Positions 38,080 to 47,207 are shown, numbered from the stretch's first letter. The stretch is DNA of 64,000 bases from Marseilla massiliensis (GCF_016899855.1 NZ_JACJJG010000006.1:1-64000); one strand, 5' to 3'. Notes: generated by a model not told the origin, from the sequence alone. Numbers and translations are program-made.

Positions 38080-40197
38080 ATGCTAAAGAGAATTTTACAA
38101 TCGCTGCTGACAGTGATGACGTTATTCGTCGCCGGCAGTATTCAAGCACAGACTCCGGCCTTCCCCGGAGCGGAAGGTTTCGGCCGGTACACCACGGGCG
38201 GACGTGGCGGTACGGTGTATCATGTCACCACGCTTGAGGACACGGGAACGCAAGGATCCTTGCGCTGGGCATGTAACCAAGAGGGCACCCGTACAATAGT
38301 TTTCGACGTTTCGGGCACTATACACCTTAAATCAGAGCTAAGACTGAGACATGAGAACGTGACAATAGCCGGACAGACGGCGCCGGGCGACGGCATTTGC
38401 ATAGCCGACTATCCGTTTGTAATCTCGACAGACAACGTCATCATACGCTTCATCCGCTTCCGCTTGGGCAACAAGGAAGTGGCCAACCATGAAGGTGACG
38501 GTCTTGGTGGCATGGATCTTGAGAACATTATCATCGACCACTGCTCCGTAAGCTGGAGCATAGACGAATGCCTTTCAGTCTATGGAAGCAAGAACTTAAC
38601 AGTGCAATGGTGTATAGCATCGCAAAGCCTGCGCGAGGCAGGACACTCAAAAGGCCGTCACGGATACGGCGGCAACTGGGGCGGTTCAGGCGCTTCGTAC
38701 CATCACAACCTGATAGCCCATCACGACTCACGCACTCCGCGCCTTGGCCCGAGACCAAGTACACAGACCGATGAGCGCATGGACATGCGCAACAACGTTA
38801 TCTACAACTGGCACGGCGAGGGCTGTTACGGAGGCGAAGCGATGAACGTCAACATCGTAAACAACTACTACAAGCCGGGTCCGGCAACCGACGGGACGAC
38901 AAAACAACAGCGCATAGCGAAAATCGGAATACGAACAACCGACTATTGCACAGAAGACGACGGCAGTTGGAACGAATGGCAGCCGACATGGCACAAATGG
39001 GGAACGTTCTACGTCAACGGCAACGTAAACCCTGCACAACCCAACGTAACGCAAGACAACTGGACATACGGAATATACAACCAGTTTGACAATAACAGCA
39101 AACTTGACAACATGCTTACGGACGAGGCGAAAGAAGAAATGCGCCTTGACGCCCCGATTACGTTTACCAACGTTACTACACACTCAGCCGAAGACGCCTA
39201 TGAGCGGGTACTCGAATACGCCGGAGCCTCACTACGCCGTGACTGGGTGGACGAGCTGATAGTAAATGACACCCGCAACGGACAGGCTACCTGCACAGGT
39301 ACCAAGAGCAACATTCCCGGAATTATCGACTCGCAGGACGACCTGAAGCAGGCATTCACCGATGCGGGCGACGACTGGAGCGCATGGCCCGAACTCGAAA
39401 GCGAGCCCGCACCGACTGATACCGACCAGGACGGAATGCCAGATGAATGGGAAGACGCCAACGGACTTGACAAGAACAATGCCGCAGACGGCGCCACGAT
39501 AGGCGCAGACGGATACTCCAACCTTGAAAAGTACATGAACAGCCTTGTACAAGACATCATGGACGGAGGCAACGAAGGCGGCACAATGCTCAGCGGTAAC
39601 GAAGAGTATGATGGCGAAGGCGGCGGCGACGAACCGTCACAGAGCGTAGTATATGTATTGGACAACACCACATACACCACGTCTTCAGCAGACGGATATA
39701 CATGGAACTTCAACAACGGGTTCAGCGTAAGCAACGAGGCCGGCAAGGCATACGGCAAAGAAAGCGGAACAGACCTTGTAAAATACTCGGCCGAACAATT
39801 TACGATAAACATTCCCGAAGGCAAGAAAGTGACCAAAGTCAGCTTCTACGGATACAACAAATATGCAGACAAAGACAGCTACATTGCAGAGCTTAACGGA
39901 CTGGAATACGGCGAGACAGACTATGTTTTCCCGGCGAAGGACAACGACCAGGCCGTTTACAGAACTCATGACATAGAGCTGGCGACACCTGCCGAAGGAA
40001 GCATGACGTTCACAATAAAGGGTAAACAATGCGCCCTGAAGATAAGCCTCTACACCGACATATCAACAGGTATCAGCGACATCACAGTTGAACGCAAGCC
40101 CACAGGCAAGATATACAACCTGCAAGGCATGGAGGTTAAGGAGCCTTTGCGCCCCGGAATATACATCCGCGACGGAAAGAAATTCATAAAAAGGTGA
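38080..40197 (+). CDS. Pectate lyase (PL1-type) with C-terminal module
   Basis: 705 residues. Signal peptide MLKRILQSLLTVMTLFVAGS to about residue 24. The beta-helix lyase starts at AFPGAEGFGRYTTGGRGGTV and runs to about 430, with the catalytic-arginine motif RTPRLG at 218-223. Next is a calcium-binding-like DTDQDGMPDEWE segment (about 445-480), then a beta-sandwich module and the terminal IYNLQGMEV.. ..GIYIRDGKKFIKR sorting signature. It cleaves de-esterified homogalacturonan by beta-elimination, the step after pectinesterase, and shares its operon. The stop TGA lies within a GGTGAGAAAGTGAG repeat. Confidence 0.92.
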   Translation: MLKRILQSLLTVMTLFVAGSIQAQTPAFPGAEGFGRYTTGGRGGTVYHVTTLEDTGTQGSLRWACNQEGTRTIVFDVSGTIHLKSELRLRHENVTIAGQTAPGDGICIADYPFVISTDNVIIRFIRFRLGNKEVANHEGDGLGGMDLENIIIDHCSVSWSIDECLSVYGSKNLTVQWCIASQSLREAGHSKGRHGYGGNWGGSGASYHHNLIAHHDSRTPRLGPRPSTQTDERMDMRNNVIYNWHGEGCYGGEAMNVNIVNNYYKPGPATDGTTKQQRIAKIGIRTTDYCTEDDGSWNEWQPTWHKWGTFYVNGNVNPAQPNVTQDNWTYGIYNQFDNNSKLDNMLTDEAKEEMRLDAPITFTNVTTHSAEDAYERVLEYAGASLRRDWVDELIVNDTRNGQATCTGTKSNIPGIIDSQDDLKQAFTDAGDDWSAWPELESEPAPTDTDQDGMPDEWEDANGLDKNNAADGATIGADGYSNLEKYMNSLVQDIMDGGNEGGTMLSGNEEYDGEGGGDEPSQSVVYVLDNTTYTTSSADGYTWNFNNGFSVSNEAGKAYGKESGTDLVKYSAEQFTINIPEGKKVTKVSFYGYNKYADKDSYIAELNGLEYGETDYVFPAKDNDQAVYRTHDIELATPAEGSMTFTIKGKQCALKISLYTDISTGISDITVERKPTGKIYNLQGMEVKEPLRPGIYIRDGKKFIKR

Positions 40198-40229
40198 GAA
40201 AGTGAGACGGTGAGAGAGTGAGGACGGGC
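40192..40229 (+). repeat. Degenerate GGTGA-word repeat at the end of the pectate lyase gene
   Basis: AAGGTGAGAAAGTGAGACGG followed by TGAGAGAGTGAGG matches the word pattern of the 5484-5520 arm, with G for A at several places. The lyase stop codon is the first TGA. No complementary arm is found nearby. Confidence 0.65.
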
Positions 40230-40323
40230 AGAAAAGGCCTGCCGGGATGCACCTATACAACCGTCGGAACAGAACACCGAACGCAATTAAAAACAGACAG
40301 TTAAAGCCGTTAAGGCAATGCGT

Positions 40324-40360
40324 AAGAGCCGTCCAAACGACATGTTTGGACGGCTCTTTT
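40324..40360 (+). terminator. Intrinsic terminator of the pectin operon
   Basis: AAGAGCCGTCCAAAC pairs perfectly with GTTTGGACGGCTCTT (15 bp, 5-base loop), followed by a T run. It lies 127 bases after the lyase stop. Confidence 0.93.
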
Positions 40361-40381
40361 CACATCCTGCCAACTGTCTGA

Positions 40382-40480
40382 TAATCAACGGCTTTGCGAA
40401 AGGCGGCCTTTTACCTTTCAAGAAACGGTCTTTTAGAGGACAATAGGCCGTCTTTCAGAAAGCAAAAGGCCGCCTATTAC
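40382..40480 (+). repeat. Dispersed palindromic repeat, copy E
   Basis: Begins TGATAATCAACGGCTTTGCG (from 40379), then units AAAGGCGGCCTTTTAC, AAACGGTCTTTTAG, AATAGGCCGTCTTTCAG and AAAAGGCCGCCTATTA, ending at GGTTCATC. It is almost identical to copy F over its first 60 bases. Confidence 0.85.
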
Positions 40481-40685
40481 GGTTCATCAGCAGTTCAGGT
40501 GTATTACAACGAACAGCAAAAAGTCCTCAAAGATGTTGGAATTACAATACATACTTTATCCAACTAATCGGCAAATAGCCCCGTCCTGAAAATCAACTGA
40601 TTTCCGTGTGCATGACAGACGACCATATTATCGTACGCATGTAAGCAACGGTTGCCATTTACGCAGCCAAGAATCATCATGCCAC

Positions 40686-40720
40686 AAAAAAATTGCAGGA
40701 CACGATATCGTGCCCTGCAA
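40686..40720 (-). terminator. Intrinsic terminator of the Omp28/thioredoxin operon
   Basis: On the minus strand TTGCAGG pairs with CCTGCAA around a palindromic CACGATATCGTG core, followed by seven T. It lies 29 bases after the stop of the 682-residue protein. Confidence 0.92.
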
Positions 40721-40749
40721 AATCTGTATTAACAACTAAAAAGTGATAA

Positions 40750-42798
40750 TTACTTCACAATCACCTTGCGTGTTGTTCCGTCAGACATCTTAACGATGTT
40801 CACGCCCTTAGTCGGAGCAGCCAGCAGCGTGCCGTCCAATGAGTAGCGTGCAACTTCAGTTGCGTTCTCTTCTTCAGTTGTAATATTTTCAATACCTGTC
40901 GTATAAGCTGCAATTTCCTTTTCATCAGCGTTTACAATCTCGCCCGTCTCGGTATTGATAAGCATTGCAACAACCTTCAGTTTAGACTTGTCTTGGATAA
41001 GTTCATTGCCCAAATAATAGCCTTGTATACCGTTAGATACATCAAACGTCGTAGTTGCCGTCTGCTTTTCTTCCATTACAATCGGAGCTTTCAAAGTCGG
41101 TTCCGTTGGCATAAGGTTCTGCGAAGCCAAAGCTACATGGTCATAAACCATATCCTTTACATATACACCTTGCAAAGAACCATATCCCGGTATATTAACC
41201 TCATCAACCTCACCCTTTGTCAGCCATGCATCAAGATAAGATTCACCTGTAGCCATGTTGCCATACATATAACTGCTACCGTTATATTGCCACCAGTAAT
41301 ACTCACTGCCTTGCAGACCGTCGCTCAACAGTACATAAGCCAGTGCATACGGTGCATCGTCACGGTTATAAAGGAAGGTAACGTCTGTGTTTACGTTAAT
41401 CTCCGTTTGGTTTTCGTTCCACTGCGGACTTACCGCAACCTCTGCCTCGGCTGCCCCACGCAGGGCCTCAAACCCGTCAAGTATGCCTAAGTACGCCGAT
41501 CCTGAACCGTAATAAGGATCAAACAGATACATATTACCCGTTCTATTCAACAATGCGCTTGGAACACCAAGTGAAATTTTATTAGCCTGGAAATATCCAG
41601 TCATATCATCGTATACAACTGTCTCCATCGGGTCTTCATAATTCACTGAAACGTGCGGAGATATGCCTATGAACTCGTCGGGATACGTGTCAGCCAAAGC
41701 AGCCATGCCTGCATAGCCTCGCGGACAATTCGGACAACCGGTACCCGTGAATTCCTCAACTACTATCTTCTTAGCCACATTCCTTGATACAATCAGCAAC
41801 GAGCCTGTGGCAGAAAGCACGCTCTCATTACCTTCATTGGCTTGACCGTTGACTTTGGTTATAGTAATTTCCTTGTTGAAAGAGCCTGTCTCACTTCCGG
41901 CTTCAACTTGGAATGTAACATCTGCCATCTCATAAAACATTGCTGGTTCATCAAGCGTCACAGTATTCTCTTCTGAAACTTCGCCCGTAGTAACATCTTT
42001 CACTGTGTAGCTCAACGAAGAGATATCGTTTACACCAAGGTTTTTCACAGACAGACGTACATTTGCCTTACCGTCCTTTGCTGCAACGACCTTGAAATCA
42101 GTGTCATTCAATGTAACGGCGTTACTCAAGAAGTTGTCGCCAGACAATTGGATCATGGTCAACAAGTTGCCTGATCCGAAACCGTACATGGTATCCCAAC
42201 CAGTGTCTTCGCCGTCGATTGTCATGTTCATAAAAGCGCCTCCCTCGATATCGTCGCCGCCATCAAAAGCAACAGGATACAGTCCATATTCAGACCCAAG
42301 ATCTGTCACGTCAAACGAATAGCCGACATAGCAACCTCCCTCAGGAATTGTATAATTCTCAGGCATTGCCAAAAAAGGCTCTCCGGTGGTAAACAGGTCA
42401 CCGGTAACGGTGACGTCGGTAATATAATCACAAGTGCTTGCGTTTACGGTAGTCGGCAACTGGTCTGCAATCCAACACTTCACATTGCCAACGCAACTTC
42501 TATCCACTATGTAAGAAGCAATGATGTCAATCTTGTTTCCTGCAAATTTGCCAGGTACAAAAATGGCACAATCATAATGAGAGGCATAGTTTTTACCACC
42601 ACCAATCAATCCTATACTGCTACCATAAGCATAAGTAAACACCACACCGTCAGTGCTTGCACGAGTAGCAGGAGCTTTCATCATCACATTATTATACTTG
42701 TGAGGAAAAGCTTTCTCGTATTTCTGCAACTTCTGGGCATTTGCCAAGCTACAGAAGGCAACGAGAACCGTTACTAAAGAAAGTAATTTTTTAACCAT
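40750..42798 (-). CDS. Large Omp28-like secreted protein with CPNC motif
   Basis: 682 residues. Signal peptide MVKKLLSLVTVLVAFCSLAN to about 21. A beta-rich N-terminal half (45-330) is followed by a thioredoxin-like Omp28 domain (about 343-600) whose entry strand KKIVVEEFTGTGCPNCPRGY has a CxxC pair at 355-358. The C terminus (ARYSLDGTLLAAPTKGVNIV.. DGTTRKVIVK) is a Prevotella-style secretion signature, so it is probably exported to the surface. It is the last gene of a five-gene operon with another Omp28 protein and a thioredoxin. Function is inferred: extracellular thiol exchange or a scaffold. Confidence 0.82.
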   Translation of the reverse strand: MVKKLLSLVTVLVAFCSLANAQKLQKYEKAFPHKYNNVMMKAPATRASTDGVVFTYAYGSSIGLIGGGKNYASHYDCAIFVPGKFAGNKIDIIASYIVDRSCVGNVKCWIADQLPTTVNASTCDYITDVTVTGDLFTTGEPFLAMPENYTIPEGGCYVGYSFDVTDLGSEYGLYPVAFDGGDDIEGGAFMNMTIDGEDTGWDTMYGFGSGNLLTMIQLSGDNFLSNAVTLNDTDFKVVAAKDGKANVRLSVKNLGVNDISSLSYTVKDVTTGEVSEENTVTLDEPAMFYEMADVTFQVEAGSETGSFNKEITITKVNGQANEGNESVLSATGSLLIVSRNVAKKIVVEEFTGTGCPNCPRGYAGMAALADTYPDEFIGISPHVSVNYEDPMETVVYDDMTGYFQANKISLGVPSALLNRTGNMYLFDPYYGSGSAYLGILDGFEALRGAAEAEVAVSPQWNENQTEINVNTDVTFLYNRDDAPYALAYVLLSDGLQGSEYYWWQYNGSSYMYGNMATGESYLDAWLTKGEVDEVNIPGYGSLQGVYVKDMVYDHVALASQNLMPTEPTLKAPIVMEEKQTATTTFDVSNGIQGYYLGNELIQDKSKLKVVAMLINTETGEIVNADEKEIAAYTTGIENITTEEENATEVARYSLDGTLLAAPTKGVNIVKMSDGTTRKVIVK

Positions 42799-42854
42799 AA
42801 CACATTAAGTTTTAAAGGTTAAACATTAAGTTAATAAAATACATATTAAGGTTG

Positions 42855-43490
42855 TTATCTTAATAATTTCTTTTCAGTTGTGCCATCAGAATACTTAATT
42901 ATGTTTATTCCTTTCTGCTGGCAGTCAAGTTGTTGACCACCAAGAGTGTAGTATCCTACGACTGTTTTATCTGTTGATGTCTGCACATCGTTTATTCCTG
43001 TCGGGTCTGAATAAACATAGTTTACAGTTATCTCACTGCCGCCTTGTATCGAATACTTCACGTTGAAACTGCCATAATTACCAGTTCTAACTCTCATCCA
43101 TTCAGACTTGGTATCCATTGTCTCACCTGCCGCAAGAGGAACTGCATCACAATCTATGACATCACTTATTGGATATTCGGCAATTCGGTCATTTAGCGGA
43201 ACAGGAACGCAGTCGCCGAAACCGCATATCTGGAACTGGCCTGACGGCATGTTTTCTATTGAACAACTTACGGCGCACGAAGTTGAAGAGTTTGTCATGT
43301 TTTTAACATATACACCTGAATGAATGGTTCCGATTCCCGTAATACTTGAAAACTCAATATTGTCACGCACTACAGTAGAACCTGCTGGTATAACGTTACC
43401 ACCAGCATCGACAAATTCAACAGTATTTCCTTGTGCAAAAACAGCTAAACCTGCCAATAACGCAAAACAAAGTGTAAAGATTCTTTTCAT
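42855..43490 (-). CDS. Cys-rich secreted protein of unknown function
   Basis: 211 residues, family not recognised. Signal peptide MKRIFTLCFALLAGLAVFAQ. The mature part has cysteines in SCAVSC, QICGFGDC and VIDCDAV, enough for disulfides, plus one near the end. The last 40 residues (YYTLGGQQLDCQQKGINIIK.. DGTTEKKLLR) are the same C-terminal signature as in the 682-residue neighbour. It lies between the two Omp28-like genes (23 and 56 bases). It may be a disulfide-bearing client of the thioredoxin-like proteins in the operon (inference). Confidence 0.75.
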   Translation of the reverse strand: MKRIFTLCFALLAGLAVFAQGNTVEFVDAGGNVIPAGSTVVRDNIEFSSITGIGTIHSGVYVKNMTNSSTSCAVSCSIENMPSGQFQICGFGDCVPVPLNDRIAEYPISDVIDCDAVPLAAGETMDTKSEWMRVRTGNYGSFNVKYSIQGGSEITVNYVYSDPTGINDVQTSTDKTVVGYYTLGGQQLDCQQKGINIIKYSDGTTEKKLLR

Positions 43491-43513
43491 ATTGATTTTA
43501 TTTGTTTAAATAA

Positions 43514-44326
43514 TTATTCCTCTTCATTATCATTCATTATCGCAGCTTTTACTACTTGCTGTACTCCACTATCATTGTAAACAAAAGCCACAACCGAGAC
43601 ATTTTCAGGATTCCAATCTGTCGGAATGTCATACGTAAAAGTGTTAGTCACGCTTTCACCTTCATCCAAATTGAAGTCATCACCCCACGTTCCGTTTACA
43701 GCAGCACGGAAAACGTGATTGTGTACGTAGTTCATGTTCTCACTTCCGTCAAGCATTGTTTGAAAGGCTGTTATCCCATCCTCTACAAGCCAAACCTGAA
43801 GTTTGCCGGACGTTGTACCATTTGTACCAAGCGACGACACGCTGATATCAAGCGTTCTGCTGCTTTCGTCATAAGCATTACTTATCTCCATTGACAACGT
43901 TGCCTGCTTTGAAATCTCGTTTCGCACCGAAGTTGCCCATTCACTCCATTGCAATATGCCAGATGAACGGTTGATAATACCTGCAGGTTGCGTTGTTATA
44001 CCCCAATGATAGAAATACTCATCGCCCGTTTCCGTCAACAAACCTATATTATCTCCAAAGCCCTCGAATCCTGTAGGACCGCTATGTATGCCCACCGCGA
44101 TTATTACCGAGTCACCATAATCAGATATAAGACTTTCTATTTCCGCAGCAGCGGTAGGACAGTTGGGACAAAGTTGGCCCGTGAAATCTTCCAACAGAAT
44201 CGCACGATTTACGTCCGCGGGTTTCACGTAGATAAACCTCTCGTCCTCCGAAATGTCGTTGCAGGCGGCAAAGGCAAGGGTTAAAACGCAGATGGCAGTG
44301 CTATATATAAGTTTCAGATGTTTCAT
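43514..44326 (-). CDS. Omp28-related lipoprotein with CPNC motif
   Basis: 270 residues. Lipoprotein signal peptide with the lipobox cysteine at residue 22 (LAFAAC), followed by an acidic stretch NDISEDE, as in lipoproteins sent to the outer membrane. The body is the Omp28 thioredoxin-like fold: RAILLEDFTGQLCPNCPTAA with CxxC at 53-56, then VIIAVGIHSGP. It starts 5 bases after the DUF6029 gene, strongly suggesting joint translation. Predicted to be outer-membrane anchored; redox activity is plausible but unproven. Confidence 0.85.
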   Translation of the reverse strand: MKHLKLIYSTAICVLTLAFAACNDISEDERFIYVKPADVNRAILLEDFTGQLCPNCPTAAAEIESLISDYGDSVIIAVGIHSGPTGFEGFGDNIGLLTETGDEYFYHWGITTQPAGIINRSSGILQWSEWATSVRNEISKQATLSMEISNAYDESSRTLDISVSSLGTNGTTSGKLQVWLVEDGITAFQTMLDGSENMNYVHNHVFRAAVNGTWGDDFNLDEGESVTNTFTYDIPTDWNPENVSVVAFVYNDSGVQQVVKAAIMNDNEEE

Positions 44327-44331
44327 TTTGT

Positions 44332-46011
44332 TTAGAAATTATAATTGTAAGAGAGTGTAAAACCACGACTCGAGGGCACACGGCGGCATACTCCGCCGGC
44401 ACAGTTCCAGCCTTCACGTGTGCGTCCGTAGCCTAATTGCACACGGTGTGAACCGTTATTGTAGGAAACATATCCCTGGTAATAGTGAACGTTTGTTCTG
44501 CCGCTATTGTACATATCGGCCACGGTAAACATCCAGTGGGGCAGGAACGACAGCTCCAACAGTCCGTAGAGCCAGTCGCCGTCGTCATCGTCAGTGCTAA
44601 GGTATTGCAGCTCGCCGCGCAGTGTCAGCTTCCTGTTTATGCGGTATTTTGCATCGGCAATGAAGATGTCTGAATGCACCATGCCGCCCTCTCCCTCAAC
44701 GATGGTCTGGTTATAAAACTGGTTCATGTACATGAGGTTAAGCCTGAACGCACGAGAGAAAGGCTTTTCGATCTGGATGTTGAAGTCCTGGTAGTAAGTC
44801 TCGTCACCCCATTTCCAGAACGCCGAGCCATAGCCGTCAGTGCCGCTGAACGTGCCGTTATAAGGATTTACGGCATGGTTGTTGCGGTCAATGGCGTGTA
44901 CGTGCGAGAAGTTAACTTTCACGTTCATTCCATATTTTCCTCCAAGGGCGGTATTTCGCTTGAAGCGGTATCCCAGTTCGGCCTGATATGCCCACTCGCC
45001 GTTAGGCTGCGTGGCATACGGATAAAGCGCCGCGAGGGCATAAGTATGCTCAGTCGTGAAAGCCGGCAGGTGGTTGATTGACGAGGCTATGGCGCTGGTC
45101 TCGCCCCTACGGCTGCGGAACACCATAGCGTCGCTACGCTTTGCCTGCACCAGCAGGCTGAGTCCGCTCTTTGAATACGAGGCCGACAGCATGGCGACAT
45201 TGCCCTCACGGTAGATGTAAGGATAGCGTCCGTCAAAGGTAGGGTCTTGTCCTTTCCACGCATATTCGGCAAGAATGTTGAAGCCGCCTTTCTGAAGGCT
45301 CGCCCTGACGTCAAACGCGTTGACAGACGTAGGGAAATTAAGCTTGTGTGAAGTTCCGATAACAAGGTCTTCGTCTTTCTCATACTTGTTCACCCACGAA
45401 GCCCCCAAGGTAAGGTAAGTGCCCTTATCAGAAAGAGCCTTGAACCATTGGTCGAAGTTCAATTCGAGGTCGGCGCCAGTCACCCAGCCATTGTTGTGCG
45501 CCCAGAAACGGCGCTGCTTGCCGGAGAGAATCTTAGCCGTAACACCCTTGACAGGACGAACGACGAGGCGTCCGCCAAGTAGTGAGTTGTCAATACCAAG
45601 AGTGCGCTCCTCGTATGTACGGAGAATGAAGCCCGAACCGAACTGTTCGTAGAAGTTACCCAACGTCAAATCCCATGATTTAAAGTGTGCCTTAACATAC
45701 ACATAAGGGACACCCCAGCCCTTAAACCCTTTCTCGTCGTAGAACGTTGGCAACGGGTGTTTAACGAACTCGAAACGTGCGCCGGCGTCAATGTGCTCGC
45801 TCGTGACGTTCACGTCTGCATAGGTATTGGTCAGTCCCCATTCGTTATACCCCTTGGCGTTGATAGTTTTATCCTCTTCAGGTATGATAATGTCGCTCTG
45901 TATACTTCCGCTTACGTTAATCTTGTTGCCCCCGTCGTCTTGCGCGGCTGAGCAAACAGGCATGGCTATGGCGGCCAGCAGGCAGAGCAGCTTGCTCGAT
46001 GTTGTTGCCAT
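44332..46011 (-). CDS. DUF6029 family outer membrane beta-barrel
   Basis: 559 residues with a signal peptide (cleavage near PVCSAAQ) and no transmembrane helices. Alternating strands rich in aromatic residues and the terminal GFTLSYNYNF, with its final Phe, indicate a beta-barrel. Segments such as WDLTLGNFYEQFGSGFILRT are typical of DUF6029. It might act as an outer-membrane partner of the Omp28 proteins (inference). It lies 51 bases after the thioredoxin gene. Confidence 0.8.
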   Translation of the reverse strand: MATTSSKLLCLLAAIAMPVCSAAQDDGGNKINVSGSIQSDIIIPEEDKTINAKGYNEWGLTNTYADVNVTSEHIDAGARFEFVKHPLPTFYDEKGFKGWGVPYVYVKAHFKSWDLTLGNFYEQFGSGFILRTYEERTLGIDNSLLGGRLVVRPVKGVTAKILSGKQRRFWAHNNGWVTGADLELNFDQWFKALSDKGTYLTLGASWVNKYEKDEDLVIGTSHKLNFPTSVNAFDVRASLQKGGFNILAEYAWKGQDPTFDGRYPYIYREGNVAMLSASYSKSGLSLLVQAKRSDAMVFRSRRGETSAIASSINHLPAFTTEHTYALAALYPYATQPNGEWAYQAELGYRFKRNTALGGKYGMNVKVNFSHVHAIDRNNHAVNPYNGTFSGTDGYGSAFWKWGDETYYQDFNIQIEKPFSRAFRLNLMYMNQFYNQTIVEGEGGMVHSDIFIADAKYRINRKLTLRGELQYLSTDDDDGDWLYGLLELSFLPHWMFTVADMYNSGRTNVHYYQGYVSYNNGSHRVQLGYGRTREGWNCAGGVCRRVPSSRGFTLSYNYNF

Positions 46012-46062
46012 CAGTGGTTTCTCTCTAATTAAAATGAATATTCTTAAATCCCGATTGCAGGC

Positions 46063-46551
46063 TTATTTTGCCTGAAGCTCCCTCACTTTTTCTATAAGTT
46101 CTTCTTCAGCGCCTTCTACGTAGCCGTTATGGCGATAGGCGATTTTTCCGTTACCGTCTACTATTATAGTATAAGGTATTGTCTGAACCCCGAGTGAACG
46201 CTTGAAGTCACCATTCGGATCAAGCAGCACGTCGTATGTCCATCCGTGGCTGTCGACCAGTGGTTTCACCTTATTTACGTTCTGGGCCTGGTCAATCGAC
46301 ACGGCGATAACCTTCACGCCAGTCTCGGCCTGCCAGTCTTCATACACTTCACTGATGGCTGTAAGCTCGCGGTTGCAGGGCTTGCACCACGTAGCGAAAA
46401 AGTCTATTATAAACGGCTTACCATTGTTTGAAAGCGTATCAGTCCTTACAGTCTTACCGTTGATATCTTTCAACGTTACCGAAGGAATCTGGGCTTCAGC
46501 CGCAAATGAAAAACTGAAAGCTAAGACAAATGAGATAAAAAACTTTTTCAT
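46063..46551 (-). CDS. TlpA/ResA-like thiol-disulfide oxidoreductase
   Basis: 162 residues. Signal peptide to about residue 20 (SFSFAAEA), then a thioredoxin fold with active site WCKPC (C56 and C59) in FFATWCKPCNREL and the cis-Pro loop GVQTIPYTIIVD. This is the periplasmic TlpA/ResA class, generally reductive. It is the first gene of the operon, downstream of the promoter at 46624-46631, and likely supplies reducing power to the CxxC proteins encoded next to it (inference). Confidence 0.9.
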   Translation of the reverse strand: MKKFFISFVLAFSFSFAAEAQIPSVTLKDINGKTVRTDTLSNNGKPFIIDFFATWCKPCNRELTAISEVYEDWQAETGVKVIAVSIDQAQNVNKVKPLVDSHGWTYDVLLDPNGDFKRSLGVQTIPYTIIVDGNGKIAYRHNGYVEGAEEELIEKVRELQAK

Positions 46552-46623
46552 GTCTAAAGTGTATGATAAGTTAATAAAAAATTACGGATTTCATCAAATT
46601 TCCAAATTGTTACATTTCACAAG

Positions 46624-46631
46624 CAAAAATA
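46624..46631 (-). promoter_or_regulatory. Bacteroidota -7 promoter element of the thioredoxin/Omp28 operon
   Basis: On the minus strand TATTTTTG followed by CT, 73 bases upstream of the thioredoxin start. Confidence 0.6.
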
Positions 46632-46955
46632 TAAAATTCATAAAAAGAAGCATATAAACATACAGTTAATTTTTACTAACAATCGCAGTAATAATTGGGT
46701 GTAAAAGAACAGTTTAATCATTAAAATCCCGTTAAACATCTAACAATCAGAGATTTAGAGCAGACATACATGCGCTGGTTCATATCAAACGTTGAAAGGG
46801 CAAATCGTTGTTAAATACCAATAGTATTATTTTATTTTAGTAAAAATCCCAAACTTAGCCGACATGCAAAATAGTAAAACATACCGAAAAAGACTAACGT
46901 AAAAACAACTTTGGCCAGCATTCTGCAAGTCCGATTACAACAGGTGGTGACAGCC

Positions 46956-47061
46956 TGATAATCAACGGCTTTGCGAAAGGCCGCCTTTTACCTTCCAAGA
47001 GACGGTCTTTTAGAGAACAAAAGGCGGCCTTTCAGCGTGCGGTTGACGGCCTTTGGGTTTC
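46956..47061 (+). repeat. Dispersed palindromic repeat, copy F
   Basis: Begins TGATAATCAACGGCTTTGCG, then AAAGGCCGCCTTTTACC, AGACGGTCTTTTAGAG, AAAAGGCGGCCTTTCAGCGT and TTGACGGCCTTTGGG, ending in TTTCATCCGCA. Units are spaced about 22 bases. It is the fullest copy in the window. Confidence 0.85.
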
Positions 47062-47207
47062 ATCCGCAAATGTGTTGGATAAGCCGCCTTTGACAATGCG
47101 GCACACAACCATTACGATTCCAGACGAAAACCTTACAAACGCACTACGAGAAATGCGTGTTTAACGTTTTTTTACTCTCCATGATTATGTTTCTGCAAAA
47201 TAATTAA

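Larger units (their letters stand above)
40198..40749. other. Intergenic region between convergent pectin and Omp28 operons
   Basis: 552 bases: degenerate GGTGA repeat, strong plus-strand terminator (40324-40360), repeat copy E (40382-40480), unassigned DNA, then the minus-strand terminator (40686-40720). No gene is supported. Confidence 0.65.
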
